A stretch of DNA of 35,802 bases from an uncultured Chloroflexota bacterium (GCA_937870845.1 CALMZR010000286.1:1-35802), one strand, 5' to 3'. Shown: positions 1-10,210, numbered from the stretch's first letter. Made by a program: numbers and translations. The notes: a model not told the origin generated them from the letters alone.

Positions 1-2
1 CG

Positions 3-656
3 CCGATCGGGTTGGCGGTCCCCACGCGGGCCGCCCTGACGGTTCGCGATCTTCGCCTGACCCCGGGCCAGAGTGGCGCGGTCGTGGCTTGGGAAGCGGG
101 ACTCGATGTCGCGGTGCTGGCGGCGATCTCGGCGGCGTGGCTGGCGCTCGGCGGGCTGGAGCTCGTGCAGGCGCTTGATATCGATGGGCGCGCCGTACTG
201 CTTGCCGCAGGCGCACTCATGATAGGCGCTGTGGGAGCCGTAGCCATTTCGAGGGTCGCTGTCGTACGGCGGCGCGTGGCGCCGTTCATGGGCAATCTGC
301 TATCCGGGCCGAGGCGGCATCCGGCGCTGGCGGTGCTGGCCGTGCTGCTGACGGTGATCTTCTGGGGCGCGCAGATTGGCGTGATGGCTGGGCTGCTGGG
401 TATCTTTGGCGTGTCCCCGTCGCCACCATTGCTTGTGGGCGTGATGGGACTCCCGGTGCTGATCGGGATGCTGAGCCCGGTCCCCGGCGGGGCCGGGGTG
501 CGCGAGGCGCTGATGGCGGCGGTCGCCGGGTTGAGTGGGTTTGCGGCGGGGCCGGTGATCCTGGCGGCCGTTGCGTATCGCCTGGCGCTGTTTGCCGTGA
601 CGCCGCTCGTCTGGATCGCGGTGCGATTAGTCCGAACCGTCATGAACCGGCGATAA
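3..656 (+). CDS. Flippase-like / lysylphosphatidylglycerol synthase TM-region (UPF0104-type) membrane protein, 5' partial
   Basis: Frame is open to the window edge upstream of the TTG at 12; multiple hydrophobic segments; 'SPVPGGAGVREALMAA' resembles the conserved PxPGGxGxxE motif of the family. Confidence 0.7.
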   Translation, partial: PIGLAVPTRAALTVRDLRLTPGQSGAVVAWEAGLDVAVLAAISAAWLALGGLELVQALDIDGRAVLLAAGALMIGAVGAVAISRVAVVRRRVAPFMGNLLSGPRRHPALAVLAVLLTVIFWGAQIGVMAGLLGIFGVSPSPPLLVGVMGLPVLIGMLSPVPGGAGVREALMAAVAGLSGFAAGPVILAAVAYRLALFAVTPLVWIAVRLVRTVMNRR

Positions 657-708
657 TGCGCGCATCGCGGCGCAAGACCCCAAGATTGCGAAGTGGAGCA
701 TTCCCCGC

Positions 709-1335
709 ATGAATCTCGAAGCGCATGCCCGGCTGTCGAGCAATTACCGCAAGCACACCGCGGCAAACCCGATCCAGCGGGCGTTGATCGAGCGCTTTCA
801 CGGCAAGATCGTTTCGGAGATCGCCGCGCTCTCGCCCCGGACGTTCCTCGACGCGGGGTGCGGCGAGGGGTTCGTGGCGCGGCGGGTGTTGCGCGAGATT
901 CCGGGGATCGCGCTGACCGGCTGCGACGTCTCCGATACGGCGTTGGCCGTGGCCGCCCGGTCGAATCCGGATGGTCGATTCGTTTCAGGAAGCGTGGTTT
1001 CCCTGCCATTCGCGGACAAATCGTTCGACATCGTCGGCTGCTTCGAGGTGCTGGAGCATCTGCCTGGCGATCTGCCGCGTCAGGCGCTGGCCGAGATGGC
1101 GCGGGTGGCGCGGCGCTCGGTGGTGCTCAGCGTGCCCCACGAGCCGGTCTTCTGCCTGGCGAACGCGGCGCGCGGCAAGAACTGGGACGTGCGCCCGCGC
1201 GGCAGCGATCCCGACCACAAGCAGTTTTGGTCGCGGGCCGCGTTTGGCCGGCTGGTGGAGGAGCAGCTTCGCGTGCGCAAGTTGGAGGGCTCGCTGCCGT
1301 GGACGATCTGCGTCGCGGACGTGCCCGAAGCCTGA
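709..1335 (+). CDS. Class I SAM-dependent methyltransferase
   Basis: 'FLDAGCGEGFVARRVLREIPGIALTGCDVSDTAL' motif I and 'FDIVGCFEVLEHLP' motif. Confidence 0.85.
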   Translation: MNLEAHARLSSNYRKHTAANPIQRALIERFHGKIVSEIAALSPRTFLDAGCGEGFVARRVLREIPGIALTGCDVSDTALAVAARSNPDGRFVSGSVVSLPFADKSFDIVGCFEVLEHLPGDLPRQALAEMARVARRSVVLSVPHEPVFCLANAARGKNWDVRPRGSDPDHKQFWSRAAFGRLVEEQLRVRKLEGSLPWTICVADVPEA

Positions 1336-1406
1336 CCGCGACCCACACGACCCGCGGCCTGGGCTGAGGCCGCCCGCAAGCTCCGCGGCGGATCGGATGA
1401 CGTGAC

Positions 1407-3035
1407 ATGGATGCCCGAGAGCGTCGCTGCGGTCTCTGCGGACACGTGAATCCCGCGGTGGCGGAGTTCTGCGCCGATTGCGGGATTCTGCTGTCGAGCG
1501 TCGCGGTTGCCGAATCGGCGCGGGCGCGGCAGACGCAATTCGCGCTGCCCGATTATCTCCTGGCCGCGAGAGAGCGAGACCGTGAGGAGCGGCGGCGGCG
1601 GTTGGCCCTGGAGACCGGCGAAGGGGTCGGATTGCTCTGGACGGGCGCCATTGCCGCGGTATTCGCGCTCTGGTTCGGCGGCGGGGCCGGGATCGGGGCG
1701 CCGGTCTTCGCGCTGGGCGTGCTGGCGCTCCTGACGGGGTTCTGGCGGCTGCGCCGCGACGCGCGCAACATGGCGCGGGCGGGAACGGCGACGGTGGTGA
1801 TCTCGGCCGTCGTGCTTGGCGCCGCGTTGGCCCAGACGCTTGGATATGGCGACACACGAATCCCTACACCGACCCCAACGCCGGCGGCGCCGACCCCGAC
1901 GCCCGATCCGGCCGAGGAGCCCGGCGCGCTACTGACGGCAGGCGCGGTGGCGCCCATGCTGCGGGGCAACGCGGCGCGCACTGGGGCGCTGGCCGGTCCG
2001 GCGCCGCTGGAGCGGCCAGTCGTGCGCTGGAAGGCGTTCGTCGGCGGGGAGAGCTACGCCTCGCCCATCGTGGGCGAAAGCGCGGTCTACATTGCGACCA
2101 AGGCCGGAAGCGTCGTCGCTCTCGGATTGGCCACCGGCGAAGAGGTCTGGCGGGCCGACGTCGGCGACTACATCGCACGCTCCACGCCAGCGCTGAGCGG
2201 GGACACGCTCTACGTTGCCGCCGGGTACTCGCTGCTCGCCCTCGATGCCGAGACGGGGCGGGAGCGCTGGTCCGTGCCGTTGCGCTTCGCCGGCTCCTGC
2301 TCTCCCGTCGTGGTCGGGGACCTTCTCTACGTCGCGACCCAGGAGGGCCACGTCTCGGCGTTCACGACTGCGTCAGGCGACGAGGTCTGGCGCTACCGCA
2401 ACGACAACCTGCTCTTCGGCTCCCCGTCCGTGGCCGAGGGTGTCGTCGTCATCGGCGACGAGGCCGGGATTGTGACCGGGCTCGATATCGGGACGGGACG
2501 GGAAGTCTGGCAGCAGCCGGTGGGCGGGGAAATCTTCGCCACCCCGGCAATCGCCGACGGGGTCGTTTACGTCGCCACCACTGCGCCGTCGCTGGTCGCG
2601 CTCGACGTTCAGACCGGGGAGGAGCGATGGCGGCGCGGTGTCGGGGGTGAATCGTCGCCGGCGTTGGCAGGCGAATCGGTCTACCTGGGGGGCGACGACC
2701 AGTCGGTGCGTGCACTCGACCGGGAAACCGGAGAGATTCGTTGGAGCAGCCCGCTGGGGTACGCCATCCGGTCGTCGGCGACGGTGACGGACGAGGCAGT
2801 GCTGATCGGCAGCGGGCCGACGCTGAACGCCATCGACCCGCGCGACGGGAGCATCCTGTGGACGCACGTCACGGGCGGCGAGGTCACGGCCGACTTGGCG
2901 GCCGTGGGGGGGATGGTTGTCGTCGGGAGCCACGACGGCTACATCTACGCCCTTGGGGCGCCCGAACCAGGAGGAGCGGAAGGGATGGGGTTGCCAATTA
3001 CCGATGGGGGGGTTTTACTTGCGGGCGGCAGGTAG
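1407..3035 (+). CDS. Zinc-ribbon / TM / PQQ-like beta-propeller protein
   Basis: N-terminal CGLCG...CADCG zinc ribbon, hydrophobic helices, TPTPTP linker, then repeated 'VYVATxxxxVxALDxxTGEExW' PQQ blades. Confidence 0.85.
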   Translation: MDARERRCGLCGHVNPAVAEFCADCGILLSSVAVAESARARQTQFALPDYLLAARERDREERRRRLALETGEGVGLLWTGAIAAVFALWFGGGAGIGAPVFALGVLALLTGFWRLRRDARNMARAGTATVVISAVVLGAALAQTLGYGDTRIPTPTPTPAAPTPTPDPAEEPGALLTAGAVAPMLRGNAARTGALAGPAPLERPVVRWKAFVGGESYASPIVGESAVYIATKAGSVVALGLATGEEVWRADVGDYIARSTPALSGDTLYVAAGYSLLALDAETGRERWSVPLRFAGSCSPVVVGDLLYVATQEGHVSAFTTASGDEVWRYRNDNLLFGSPSVAEGVVVIGDEAGIVTGLDIGTGREVWQQPVGGEIFATPAIADGVVYVATTAPSLVALDVQTGEERWRRGVGGESSPALAGESVYLGGDDQSVRALDRETGEIRWSSPLGYAIRSSATVTDEAVLIGSGPTLNAIDPRDGSILWTHVTGGEVTADLAAVGGMVVVGSHDGYIYALGAPEPGGAEGMGLPITDGGVLLAGGR

Positions 3036-3041
3036 TACAAT
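3013..3041 (+). promoter_or_regulatory. Possible promoter for the 3138 small secreted protein gene
   Basis: TTTTAC-N17-TACAAT; the -10 is good, the -35 is poor. Confidence 0.3.
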
Positions 3042-3137
3042 GCGCTGGGCGCACTGAGCGCCCGGCGACCAGCGGTCGGGGGGCTGCCTGTGTCGTCGGA
3101 CTTGGGCTCGGGGTGAGAGTCGCGGAGGGAAAGGTCA

Positions 3138-3518
3138 ATGAGCAACGTTTCGAAGAAGCGGCTGGGCGGGGCCCTGGTGAGTCTCGCAGTGCCGTTCATG
3201 CTGGCGGCTCCCGTTGCGGCGCAGCCGTCGGCTCCTGAAGTCGGCAACGTCGCGACGACGTGCATCATCGGGTATGTCATCGACATCAGCACCTGCCAGG
3301 GCGCCGTCACCGAGGGCGTCTACGAGGTGGTCGAGGGCGACGTGAACGCGGGTCTGCTCGAAGAGGGCGTGGACTACGTCGTCGATCTCGGCGCGGAGGC
3401 CGGCACGGAACCGGGCGACTTCCCGTACGACATCAACGACATCGCCATCAACCCGCTGCCGCCGCTGCCGCCGGCCCCACTGGCGCCGATCCCGGTGCCG
3501 GGGGTTCCGTTCCAGTAG
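3138..3518 (+). CDS. Small secreted hypothetical protein, Pro-rich C-terminus
   Basis: Signal peptide 'KKRLGGALVSLAVPFMLAAPVAAQ', two Cys (TTCIIGYVIDISTCQG), followed by a clear terminator. Confidence 0.7.
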   Translation: MSNVSKKRLGGALVSLAVPFMLAAPVAAQPSAPEVGNVATTCIIGYVIDISTCQGAVTEGVYEVVEGDVNAGLLEEGVDYVVDLGAEAGTEPGDFPYDINDIAINPLPPLPPAPLAPIPVPGVPFQ

Positions 3519-3534
3519 ATTGCTCTAAGCAGCC

Positions 3535-3570
3535 AAGAGGCCGCGGGATCGATCTCGCGGCCTCTTTGTT
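3535..3570 (+). terminator. Intrinsic terminator
   Basis: AAGAGGCCGCG (3535-3545) / CGCGGCCTCTT (3556-3566), perfect 11-bp stem, followed by TGTT. Confidence 0.85.
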
Positions 3571-3651
3571 GCACTCCCCGCAGGATTCCAGCGCTGATCG
3601 GCGCTACCCGCTCCCTGGCGCCCTCCTCCTCTCGGGAAGGGGTCGGGGCCC

Positions 3652-3915
3652 ATGCGTGATACACGGACCCGCCGCGCCGCGATCGCGGCCGGCGTCCTCG
3701 CTTACTTCGGGTTCATGGCCATGAATCAGGCATTGCCTGCCAGCGCCATGTCCTGCTTCACGATCGTTGGCAAGATGACGTGCATCGATGCGGCGGTCGC
3801 GCCGCCATCAACGCTCATGCCTCCCGCCATCACGCCGGTCGGCGGTGGGGAGGACGAAGAAGATCACCACATCGTCATCGAGGATGACGGCAGGCGGAGG
3901 GTGGCACGCGGATAG
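3652..3915 (+). CDS. Small exported hypothetical protein
   Basis: Starts MRDTRTRRAAIAAGVLAYFGFMAMNQALPASA (signal-like), two Cys, acidic/His tail; no family recognised. Confidence 0.5.
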   Translation: MRDTRTRRAAIAAGVLAYFGFMAMNQALPASAMSCFTIVGKMTCIDAAVAPPSTLMPPAITPVGGGEDEEDHHIVIEDDGRRRVARG

Positions 3916-3930
3916 CGCCCGCCGAGCCAA

Positions 3931-4021
3931 CATCGTTTCGTTCCGAGCGCCGCGAGGAATCTCGGCGTCAGGGACCTGAGCCAACTGGCAAAGCCGAGCT
4001 TCCTTCTCCGTTGAAACGACA
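3931..4021. repeat. Palindromic intergenic repeat, copy B
   Basis: Core TTCCGAGCGCCGCGAGGAATCTCGGC (3941-3966), distal arm GCCGAGCTTCCT (3993-4004), outer TCGTTTC/GAAACGA (3933-3939/4013-4019). Confidence 0.7.
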
Positions 4022-4054
4022 CGAAGTCCACGCGCGTCTGCTTCCGACGCCGAG

Positions 4055-6808
4055 CTATCCCGTGCTCTTCAAGCCGCCGGCGATGCCGTTGACGGTGCGC
4101 AGGATCGCGCGCAAGGTTGCGTCCTGGGCGTCCCCGGAGCGAAGGCGGCGCAGCAGCTCGACCTGGACGAATGACATCGGATCGACATAGGGATTGCGGC
4201 GGTCGATCGAGCGGCGCAGGACGGGCTCGCGGTCGAGCAGGCGTTCCTGACCGGTCAGGCGCAAGATCTCTTGCGTGGCGCGATCATGCTCGTCCCGGAT
4301 GCGGTCCCAGATGCGTTGCCGCACCGCCGCATCCGAGACGAGGTCGGCGTAGCGCGCGGCGATGTCAAGATCCGACTTGGCGAGGGCCATCTCGGCGTTG
4401 CCGATCGTGGCCGCGAAGAATGGCCATTCCCGCTGCATCGCTTGCAGAAACTCCAGACCGAATTTCCGGCGCCCGCGGTGCAGTCCCTCGCCGAGCCCGA
4501 ACCATCCGGGAAGCACGAACCGCGACTGCGTCCAGGCAAAGACCCAGGGGATTGCGCGCAAGTCCTCGATGCGGCGCGACTGCTGGCGCCGCACGGGCCT
4601 GGAGCCGATCTGGAGGCGGGCGATCTCGGAGAGGGGCGTCGCCTCTTCGAAGAATCGGGCGAAGTCCTCGTCGCCATAGACAAGCTCGCGGTACGCCGAG
4701 ACCGATGCCGCCGCCATGTGAGCGATTGCGGCCTCGAACTCGGCGAGCCGACCGGGATTGGGCGAAGCAAGGACGCCGACCGTGCTGGCCAGGGATGCGC
4801 CGACGACCAGCTCGAGCTCACGGTGAGCGACGGGGGTGGTCGCGTAGCGGGAGGCGATGACCTCGCCCTGCTCGGTCAGCTTCACCCGGCCCATCACCGA
4901 TGCTGGAGGCTGGGCGAGGATGGCGATGTTCGTTGGTCCTCCGCCGCGGCCGATGGCGCCGCCCCGGCCATGGAAAAAGGTGTGGCGCACGCCACGTTCG
5001 GCGAAGAGCCGGGTCAGGTCGCGTTGCGCCTCGTAGAGCGCCCAGGCCGACCCGAGATAGCCGATCTCTTTGTTTGAGTCGGAGTAGCCGACCATCACCT
5101 CCTGAATCTCACCCGCGCTGTCGAGGGCGCGGCGATAGGCGGGGGTGTCCAGGAGCGTGGTCATGGTCTCCGGAGCGTGGCGCAGTCCCTTTTCCTGCTC
5201 GAAGAGGGGGGCGATCGCCAGGCGCGCATCCGCGCCGCCGGGTTGGGCGAGCCCGGACTCCTTCATCAGGAGGAGCACGGCCAGCACGTCGGACGGCGCC
5301 TCGGCGCCGGAGACGACGTACGTTTCGATGGCCCCATGATGCGCGCCGGAGAGCGCCTCGGCGATGAGCCGGAACGTGCCGACGACGTCATGGGTCTCCG
5401 TGGTAAACCCATCGAGGCGCGTCGGGATCAGCGGGCGCGGGTTGTCGATCTCCTGGATGAGGAGGGCGGCGCGTTTTCGCTCCTTGAGGGCGAGATAGTC
5501 GCCGCAGACGCCGGTCTGGCGGAAGATGTCGGCGAGGGCAGCCGCGTGGCGCTTCGCGTGGTCCCGCACGTCCATGATGGCGAGGTGGAATCCGAAGACC
5601 TCGACGACGCGGATGACATCGCGGAGATCGCCGTCGGCGATCAGGTCCGCGCCTTGTGAGCGCAGCGAGGCGTCGATGAGGCGAAGATCGTCGAGCAGCT
5701 CGCGTGACGTGACGTATCCGCCGGTATGGAGTTCGCGGGCGGCGCGCAGGCGCTCCCGCATCAGCGTCAGCGCCTGCCGGTACGGCTCGCCGGCGTTGGC
5801 CCGCTGCACCTGCGCCGCGGTTTCGGGGAACATGGCAGCAAGTCGATCGACGAGAGGTTGGAGTAGCTCGGCCGGACCAGCCACGGCCTCAGCGACGGAG
5901 AGGCGGCCGGCCAATTCGATGAGGCGGTGTTCCAGTAGACCGAGCGCGGCCGAGCGCATCAGCCCAAGCGCCTCGCGTGTCACCTCGGGAGTCACGTTCG
6001 GGTTGCCGTCGCGATCGCCGCCGATCCAGGTGCCGAGCATCAGCAGCGGGGGCACGGCGATATCGGCGCCGGGGTAATGCCTGGCGATGGCGTCCTCGAG
6101 GTCGCGGTAGAGGCGGGGGATGACGTCGACGAACGTCGAAAGCAGGTAGACCAGGCTGGTCCGCACCTCGTCCAGGACGGTCAGCTTCGTGGCGCGCACC
6201 TCCTCGGAGTACCAGACCTCCTCGATGGTGTGGGCCAGCAACTGTCGGGCGCGCGTCGTTTCGGTGGGGAGCATGGCGCGCTCGTCCAGGTCGCGCAGGA
6301 CGCCGAAGATGCGGGCCAACTTGGCGATGATCGTGCGCCGCCGCGCCTCAGTCGGGTGCGCGGTCAGCACCAGACGAATCTGGGCCAGCTCCAGCAACTC
6401 GCTGAGACGCTCGGCATCGACGCCGCGGGATGCCAGGAGGCCAATCGCCTCGTCGATCGAGCCGCGCCGGAACCCGCCGGATTCCGCTTCCCGGCGGCGG
6501 ATGCGACGGATGCGCTCGCTGTCCTCGGCCAGGTTGATGAGCTGAAAGTAGCTGGTGAACGCGCGCACCAGCGTTTCCGCCTCGTCGTCAGGTAGCTCGC
6601 GCACGAGCGCGTCGAGTTGGACGCCCGTCTGCAGGTTGCCGCCGCGCAACTCCTTGGCGAGGCCCCGCGCCGTCTCCGTCTGTGCGAACGCCCGTTCCCC
6701 GCCGGAGGCGCGCAAGACGTCGCCAAGCATGCCCGCGAGAAGATAGATGTCGTCCGAGAGGGTTCGTGGCTCGCCCTTTGGACGCTGCGTCGATTCCGTC
6801 TCAGCCAT
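4055..6808 (-). CDS. ppc: Phosphoenolpyruvate carboxylase
   Basis: 'VLTAHPTEARRRTI', 'GYSDSNKEIGYLGSAWALYEAQ', 'FHGRGGAIGRGGGPTN' signatures; 917 aa. Confidence 0.97.
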   Translation of the reverse strand: MAETESTQRPKGEPRTLSDDIYLLAGMLGDVLRASGGERAFAQTETARGLAKELRGGNLQTGVQLDALVRELPDDEAETLVRAFTSYFQLINLAEDSERIRRIRRREAESGGFRRGSIDEAIGLLASRGVDAERLSELLELAQIRLVLTAHPTEARRRTIIAKLARIFGVLRDLDERAMLPTETTRARQLLAHTIEEVWYSEEVRATKLTVLDEVRTSLVYLLSTFVDVIPRLYRDLEDAIARHYPGADIAVPPLLMLGTWIGGDRDGNPNVTPEVTREALGLMRSAALGLLEHRLIELAGRLSVAEAVAGPAELLQPLVDRLAAMFPETAAQVQRANAGEPYRQALTLMRERLRAARELHTGGYVTSRELLDDLRLIDASLRSQGADLIADGDLRDVIRVVEVFGFHLAIMDVRDHAKRHAAALADIFRQTGVCGDYLALKERKRAALLIQEIDNPRPLIPTRLDGFTTETHDVVGTFRLIAEALSGAHHGAIETYVVSGAEAPSDVLAVLLLMKESGLAQPGGADARLAIAPLFEQEKGLRHAPETMTTLLDTPAYRRALDSAGEIQEVMVGYSDSNKEIGYLGSAWALYEAQRDLTRLFAERGVRHTFFHGRGGAIGRGGGPTNIAILAQPPASVMGRVKLTEQGEVIASRYATTPVAHRELELVVGASLASTVGVLASPNPGRLAEFEAAIAHMAAASVSAYRELVYGDEDFARFFEEATPLSEIARLQIGSRPVRRQQSRRIEDLRAIPWVFAWTQSRFVLPGWFGLGEGLHRGRRKFGLEFLQAMQREWPFFAATIGNAEMALAKSDLDIAARYADLVSDAAVRQRIWDRIRDEHDRATQEILRLTGQERLLDREPVLRRSIDRRNPYVDPMSFVQVELLRRLRSGDAQDATLRAILRTVNGIAGGLKSTG

Positions 6809-6923
6809 GGCGTGGGTATCCGTGCCTTTCGCGCCGCCGCGACCGCCCTCAGCATTCTATGCGGCCTCCGTGCCGCCGCCTTATCATGGGCGCACAAGGA
6901 CGCCCGTGCCGATCTGGCGCGCC

Positions 6924-8909
6924 ATGATGGAGGAACCGTTGGTCACGAAAACCCTGGCCGTCGAACGAGTCTCGGTGGAGGCGGTTGCCGCTCCCGCGGC
7001 AGTCATTACCCCGGAGGAGCTTGCCGATCGCGTCGTGCCGTCCGATCCGCGCATCTCGCCTGACGGCGACCGGGTAGCGTTCGTTGCGGCGCACGTCGGC
7101 AAGAAGGGCGAGCATCGGGAGCGCGCCATCTGGATCGGTCAGGTTGGGGAGCCGGCGCGTCCGCTCACGGCCGGGACGGCCAACGATCATTCGCCGCGCT
7201 GGGCGCCCGACGGCGCGCGGTTGCTGTTCCAATCCGACCGACTCAAGCCGGGAGACGATGAAGAGCGGCTCTTTATTCTCCCGGTTGGCGGTGGAGAGGC
7301 CCAACCGCTCGGCGACATCGGCGGCGAGATGAGCCAGCTGGAATGGTCGCCAGATGGCCGCTTCGTGGCCCTGCTGCGCCGGGATCCGGTCCCGGAAGCG
7401 GTCACGGCGCGCAAGAAGGAGCGGGACGACGCCGTCGTCGTCGAAGAGGAACCTCGCTATACCCGCCTCTGGGTCATCGACGTCGAAAGCGGCCGGGGGC
7501 GCTGTCTCACGTCCGGCGAGCGGGAGATTCGTTGCTTCGGCTGGGTCCCCGATGGTGAAACGCTCGTCGCCGTTTCGACGGATGCAGCCGAGTACGATGC
7601 GGTGCTGGGCGCCGCAGAGCTCTGGCAGGTTCCCGTAACTGGAGGGATGCCGCGCCGCATCGCCCGCCTGCGCACGACGCCGTCGCTGCCGGTCGTCACC
7701 GAGACATCGGCGGGACCCGTTGTGGCGATGCGGGCAGACGGCCACCGTGAGCAGCCATCCGATTCGGTCTGGGTCGTCCCCCTATGCGGCGGAGAGGCGC
7801 GCAACCTGCTGCCCGAGCTTTCCGGCACTGTAGAGGAGCTGGCGCCATTGCCGGCGGTATCGGGGCACGTTGCGGCGCGAGTCATCGAGCGCACGCACGG
7901 CCGAATACAGGCGGTCGACGTGATGGATGGAAAAGTGACGCCGCTGACGCCGCTGGCGCTCGCGGAACGGGGAAGTGTGCTGCACGGCATCTCGTTCTCC
8001 GAGGACGGTTGCAAGGTGGCCGCCATCTGGAGTGACGCGACGACGCCGGAAGAGGTCTACCTGGGCGGTGTCCAGGGTTCGGTCGAAGCGGTGACGACGT
8101 TCGGTGAAACCTTCCAGGGGCGGCTGCAACCGACCGAGCACGTGACGTGGCTGAGCGACGATGGCGTCGAGATCGAAGGGCTCCTCACCTACCCGATAGG
8201 CTATCAGCCCGGTCATCGTTATCCCCTGATCGTCGAGGTCCACGGGGGTCCGTCCTGGCAGTGGGAAGATCGGGTCATGCTCGACTGGCACGACTGGGCG
8301 CAGATGCTGGCCGGCCGCGGGTATGCGGTGCTGATGCCTAATCCCCGCGGCAGCACCGGATACGGGCACGCCTTCCAGCAACTCCTGCAAGACGACGTCG
8401 GCGGCGGCGAGTCGCGCGATCTGGTCGCGGGGGCGCTGGCCATGGTTGAGCGCGGCATCGCCGACCGGGACCGGCTCGGCATCGCGGGCTGGAGCTGGGG
8501 CGGCTACCTCACCGCCTGGACCATCACTCAGACGGATATCTTCGCCGCGGCGGTGATGGGCGCCGGGCTTTCCAACATGATCTCGGACCACGGGCAGGGC
8601 GACATCCCCTCTGCCAACCTGCTCTACTATCCCGGCCAGCCGTATGACCACACGGACAGCTATTGGAGATCATCACCGATCCGTTACGCCGCGGCCGTGC
8701 GCACGCCGACGCTGATCGTGCATGGCGATGAGGACGCTCGCGTCCACCCCGCGCAAGGGATGGAGTTCTTCCGCGCCCTGAAAACGCGCGGCGTTCCGGT
8801 GCGCTTCGTCCGCTACCCGCGGGAGAAGCACGGATTCGAGGAGCGCGCTCATCAGATTGACCTGATGAATCGGATTCTGGACTGGTTCGGGCAGTACTTG
8901 CGTGGGTGA
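6924..8909 (+). CDS. S9 family peptidase (acylaminoacyl-peptidase / prolyl oligopeptidase type)
   Basis: N-terminal propeller ('RISPDGDRVAFV'), C-terminal alpha/beta hydrolase with 'GIAGWSWGGYLTAW', 'VHGDEDARVHPAQG'. Start set downstream of the listed 6747 because that one overlaps ppc. Confidence 0.9.
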   Translation: MMEEPLVTKTLAVERVSVEAVAAPAAVITPEELADRVVPSDPRISPDGDRVAFVAAHVGKKGEHRERAIWIGQVGEPARPLTAGTANDHSPRWAPDGARLLFQSDRLKPGDDEERLFILPVGGGEAQPLGDIGGEMSQLEWSPDGRFVALLRRDPVPEAVTARKKERDDAVVVEEEPRYTRLWVIDVESGRGRCLTSGEREIRCFGWVPDGETLVAVSTDAAEYDAVLGAAELWQVPVTGGMPRRIARLRTTPSLPVVTETSAGPVVAMRADGHREQPSDSVWVVPLCGGEARNLLPELSGTVEELAPLPAVSGHVAARVIERTHGRIQAVDVMDGKVTPLTPLALAERGSVLHGISFSEDGCKVAAIWSDATTPEEVYLGGVQGSVEAVTTFGETFQGRLQPTEHVTWLSDDGVEIEGLLTYPIGYQPGHRYPLIVEVHGGPSWQWEDRVMLDWHDWAQMLAGRGYAVLMPNPRGSTGYGHAFQQLLQDDVGGGESRDLVAGALAMVERGIADRDRLGIAGWSWGGYLTAWTITQTDIFAAAVMGAGLSNMISDHGQGDIPSANLLYYPGQPYDHTDSYWRSSPIRYAAAVRTPTLIVHGDEDARVHPAQGMEFFRALKTRGVPVRFVRYPREKHGFEERAHQIDLMNRILDWFGQYLRG

Positions 8910-9025
8910 CGGGACGGGTATCGGGTGAGTGGTGACGCGTTTTGGGCGGCCAGAACCGAGACGAGAAGCTGGCTTCCGACAGTCGTGAGACCGACCCGAC
9001 ACCTGTCAACCGAAACCCGTCACCC
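8904..9025. repeat. Inverted repeat between convergent genes; left arm is G-quadruplex-like
   Basis: GGGTGACGGG (8904-8913) / CCCGTCACCC (9016-9025); GGGTGACGGGACGGGTATCGGG at 8904-8925. Confidence 0.6.
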
Positions 9026-10187
9026 TCGTGATTGTCTCCACGTACACCCGCGCCTGGGTTACGAGGTCGTCGATGTAGACGGCCTCGTTGGCGCCGTGGG
9101 CGTTTTCGCCGCCGGGGCCGTAGCCGACCGTGTCGATGCCGGCCTGGCGGTAGAAGCGGCCGTCGGTGGCCCCGGCCCAGGCGACGAAGTACTCTGGCTC
9201 CTGACCGGTGACGGCGCGGACGCTGGCCTGGACCGCCTGCACCAGCGGGGAACCATCGTCGGTGATGTTGGCCGGGATGTGGTCGTCCAACGGATCGATA
9301 TCGAGCACGTAGCGAAATGCGGGATCCTCGGCGGCAATGGCATCGAGCGTGGCGACGATCTCGGCGACGGCCGAGTCGCGTGTCTCGCCGGGGATGAGGC
9401 GGCGGTCGATCGAGAAGATGCATTCACCTGGCACCACGTTGTGGGCGACGCCGGCCTGGATGGTGTTGATGCTGATGACCGGCTTGCCGACGGCGGGGTG
9501 GAAGCGGTCGATGTCGCCTTCGAGGGCGAGGATCGCCTTCGCGGCCTTGGCGATGGCGTTGACGCCTGTGACGCGCGCGGCCGCGGTATGGGAGGCGCGG
9601 CCGAGGACCTTCACGTTGACGGCGAGCAACCCCCGCTCGGCGTTGCGGACCTTGAGGTCGCTCTTCTCGCCGATGAGGCAATAGTCCGGCCGAGGGAGAC
9701 GCCCGGCCGCGATCTCGTCCAGGACGTGGAGCGTGCCGTACTTGCCGCCCACTTCCTCGTCGCTGACGACGTGGACCTGAGCGCAGCCTCGCAGCGGCGC
9801 GTCCTTCAGCACCTCGGCAACGTGGAGCATGACGGCGACGGAGCTTTTCATGTCCGAGGCGCCCCGCCCGACGAGCTTGCGGCCGTCATCGGACACGGTC
9901 GGATCGTACGGCCCCGATGTCCAGGACTCCAGGTCGGAGACCGGGACGGTGTCGAGGTGGCCGTTCATGACGATCGTCGGGCCGGAGGCCGGATCTCCGA
10001 TCGTGACAATGACGCTGGGCCGCCCCGGGTCCAGGGCGACCGTCTGGTGGCGAAGCCCGACCTCGTCGCACCAGCGGGCCACATCTTCCATGATGTCGCG
10101 CTCTTCACCGCTGGTGCTGGGGATGGCGATGAGCCGGCTGGCTAGCGCCACGATCGCCTCGCGGCTCACTCGGTCGGACAAGGGCAC
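9006..10187 (-). CDS. M20 family metallopeptidase (ArgE/DapE-type)
   Basis: 'VMNGHLDTVP', 'GRGASDMKSSVAVMLH', 'VVSDEEVGGKYGT' metal-site motifs. Confidence 0.9.
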   Translation of the reverse strand: MPLSDRVSREAIVALASRLIAIPSTSGEERDIMEDVARWCDEVGLRHQTVALDPGRPSVIVTIGDPASGPTIVMNGHLDTVPVSDLESWTSGPYDPTVSDDGRKLVGRGASDMKSSVAVMLHVAEVLKDAPLRGCAQVHVVSDEEVGGKYGTLHVLDEIAAGRLPRPDYCLIGEKSDLKVRNAERGLLAVNVKVLGRASHTAAARVTGVNAIAKAAKAILALEGDIDRFHPAVGKPVISINTIQAGVAHNVVPGECIFSIDRRLIPGETRDSAVAEIVATLDAIAAEDPAFRYVLDIDPLDDHIPANITDDGSPLVQAVQASVRAVTGQEPEYFVAWAGATDGRFYRQAGIDTVGYGPGGENAHGANEAVYIDDLVTQARVYVETITRVTGFG

Positions 10188-10210
10188 TGGCGTTCAGCTC
10201 CTCAACGCAC

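Noticed and set aside
6747-6923. Upstream extension of the S9 peptidase ORF
   Set aside because: Overlaps the divergent ppc start and adds no conserved sequence; ATG at 6924 is more likely.
8925-10145. 406-aa plus-strand ORF antisense to the M20 peptidase
   Set aside because: Asp/Val/Gly-rich shadow frame; the opposite strand has clear catalytic motifs.
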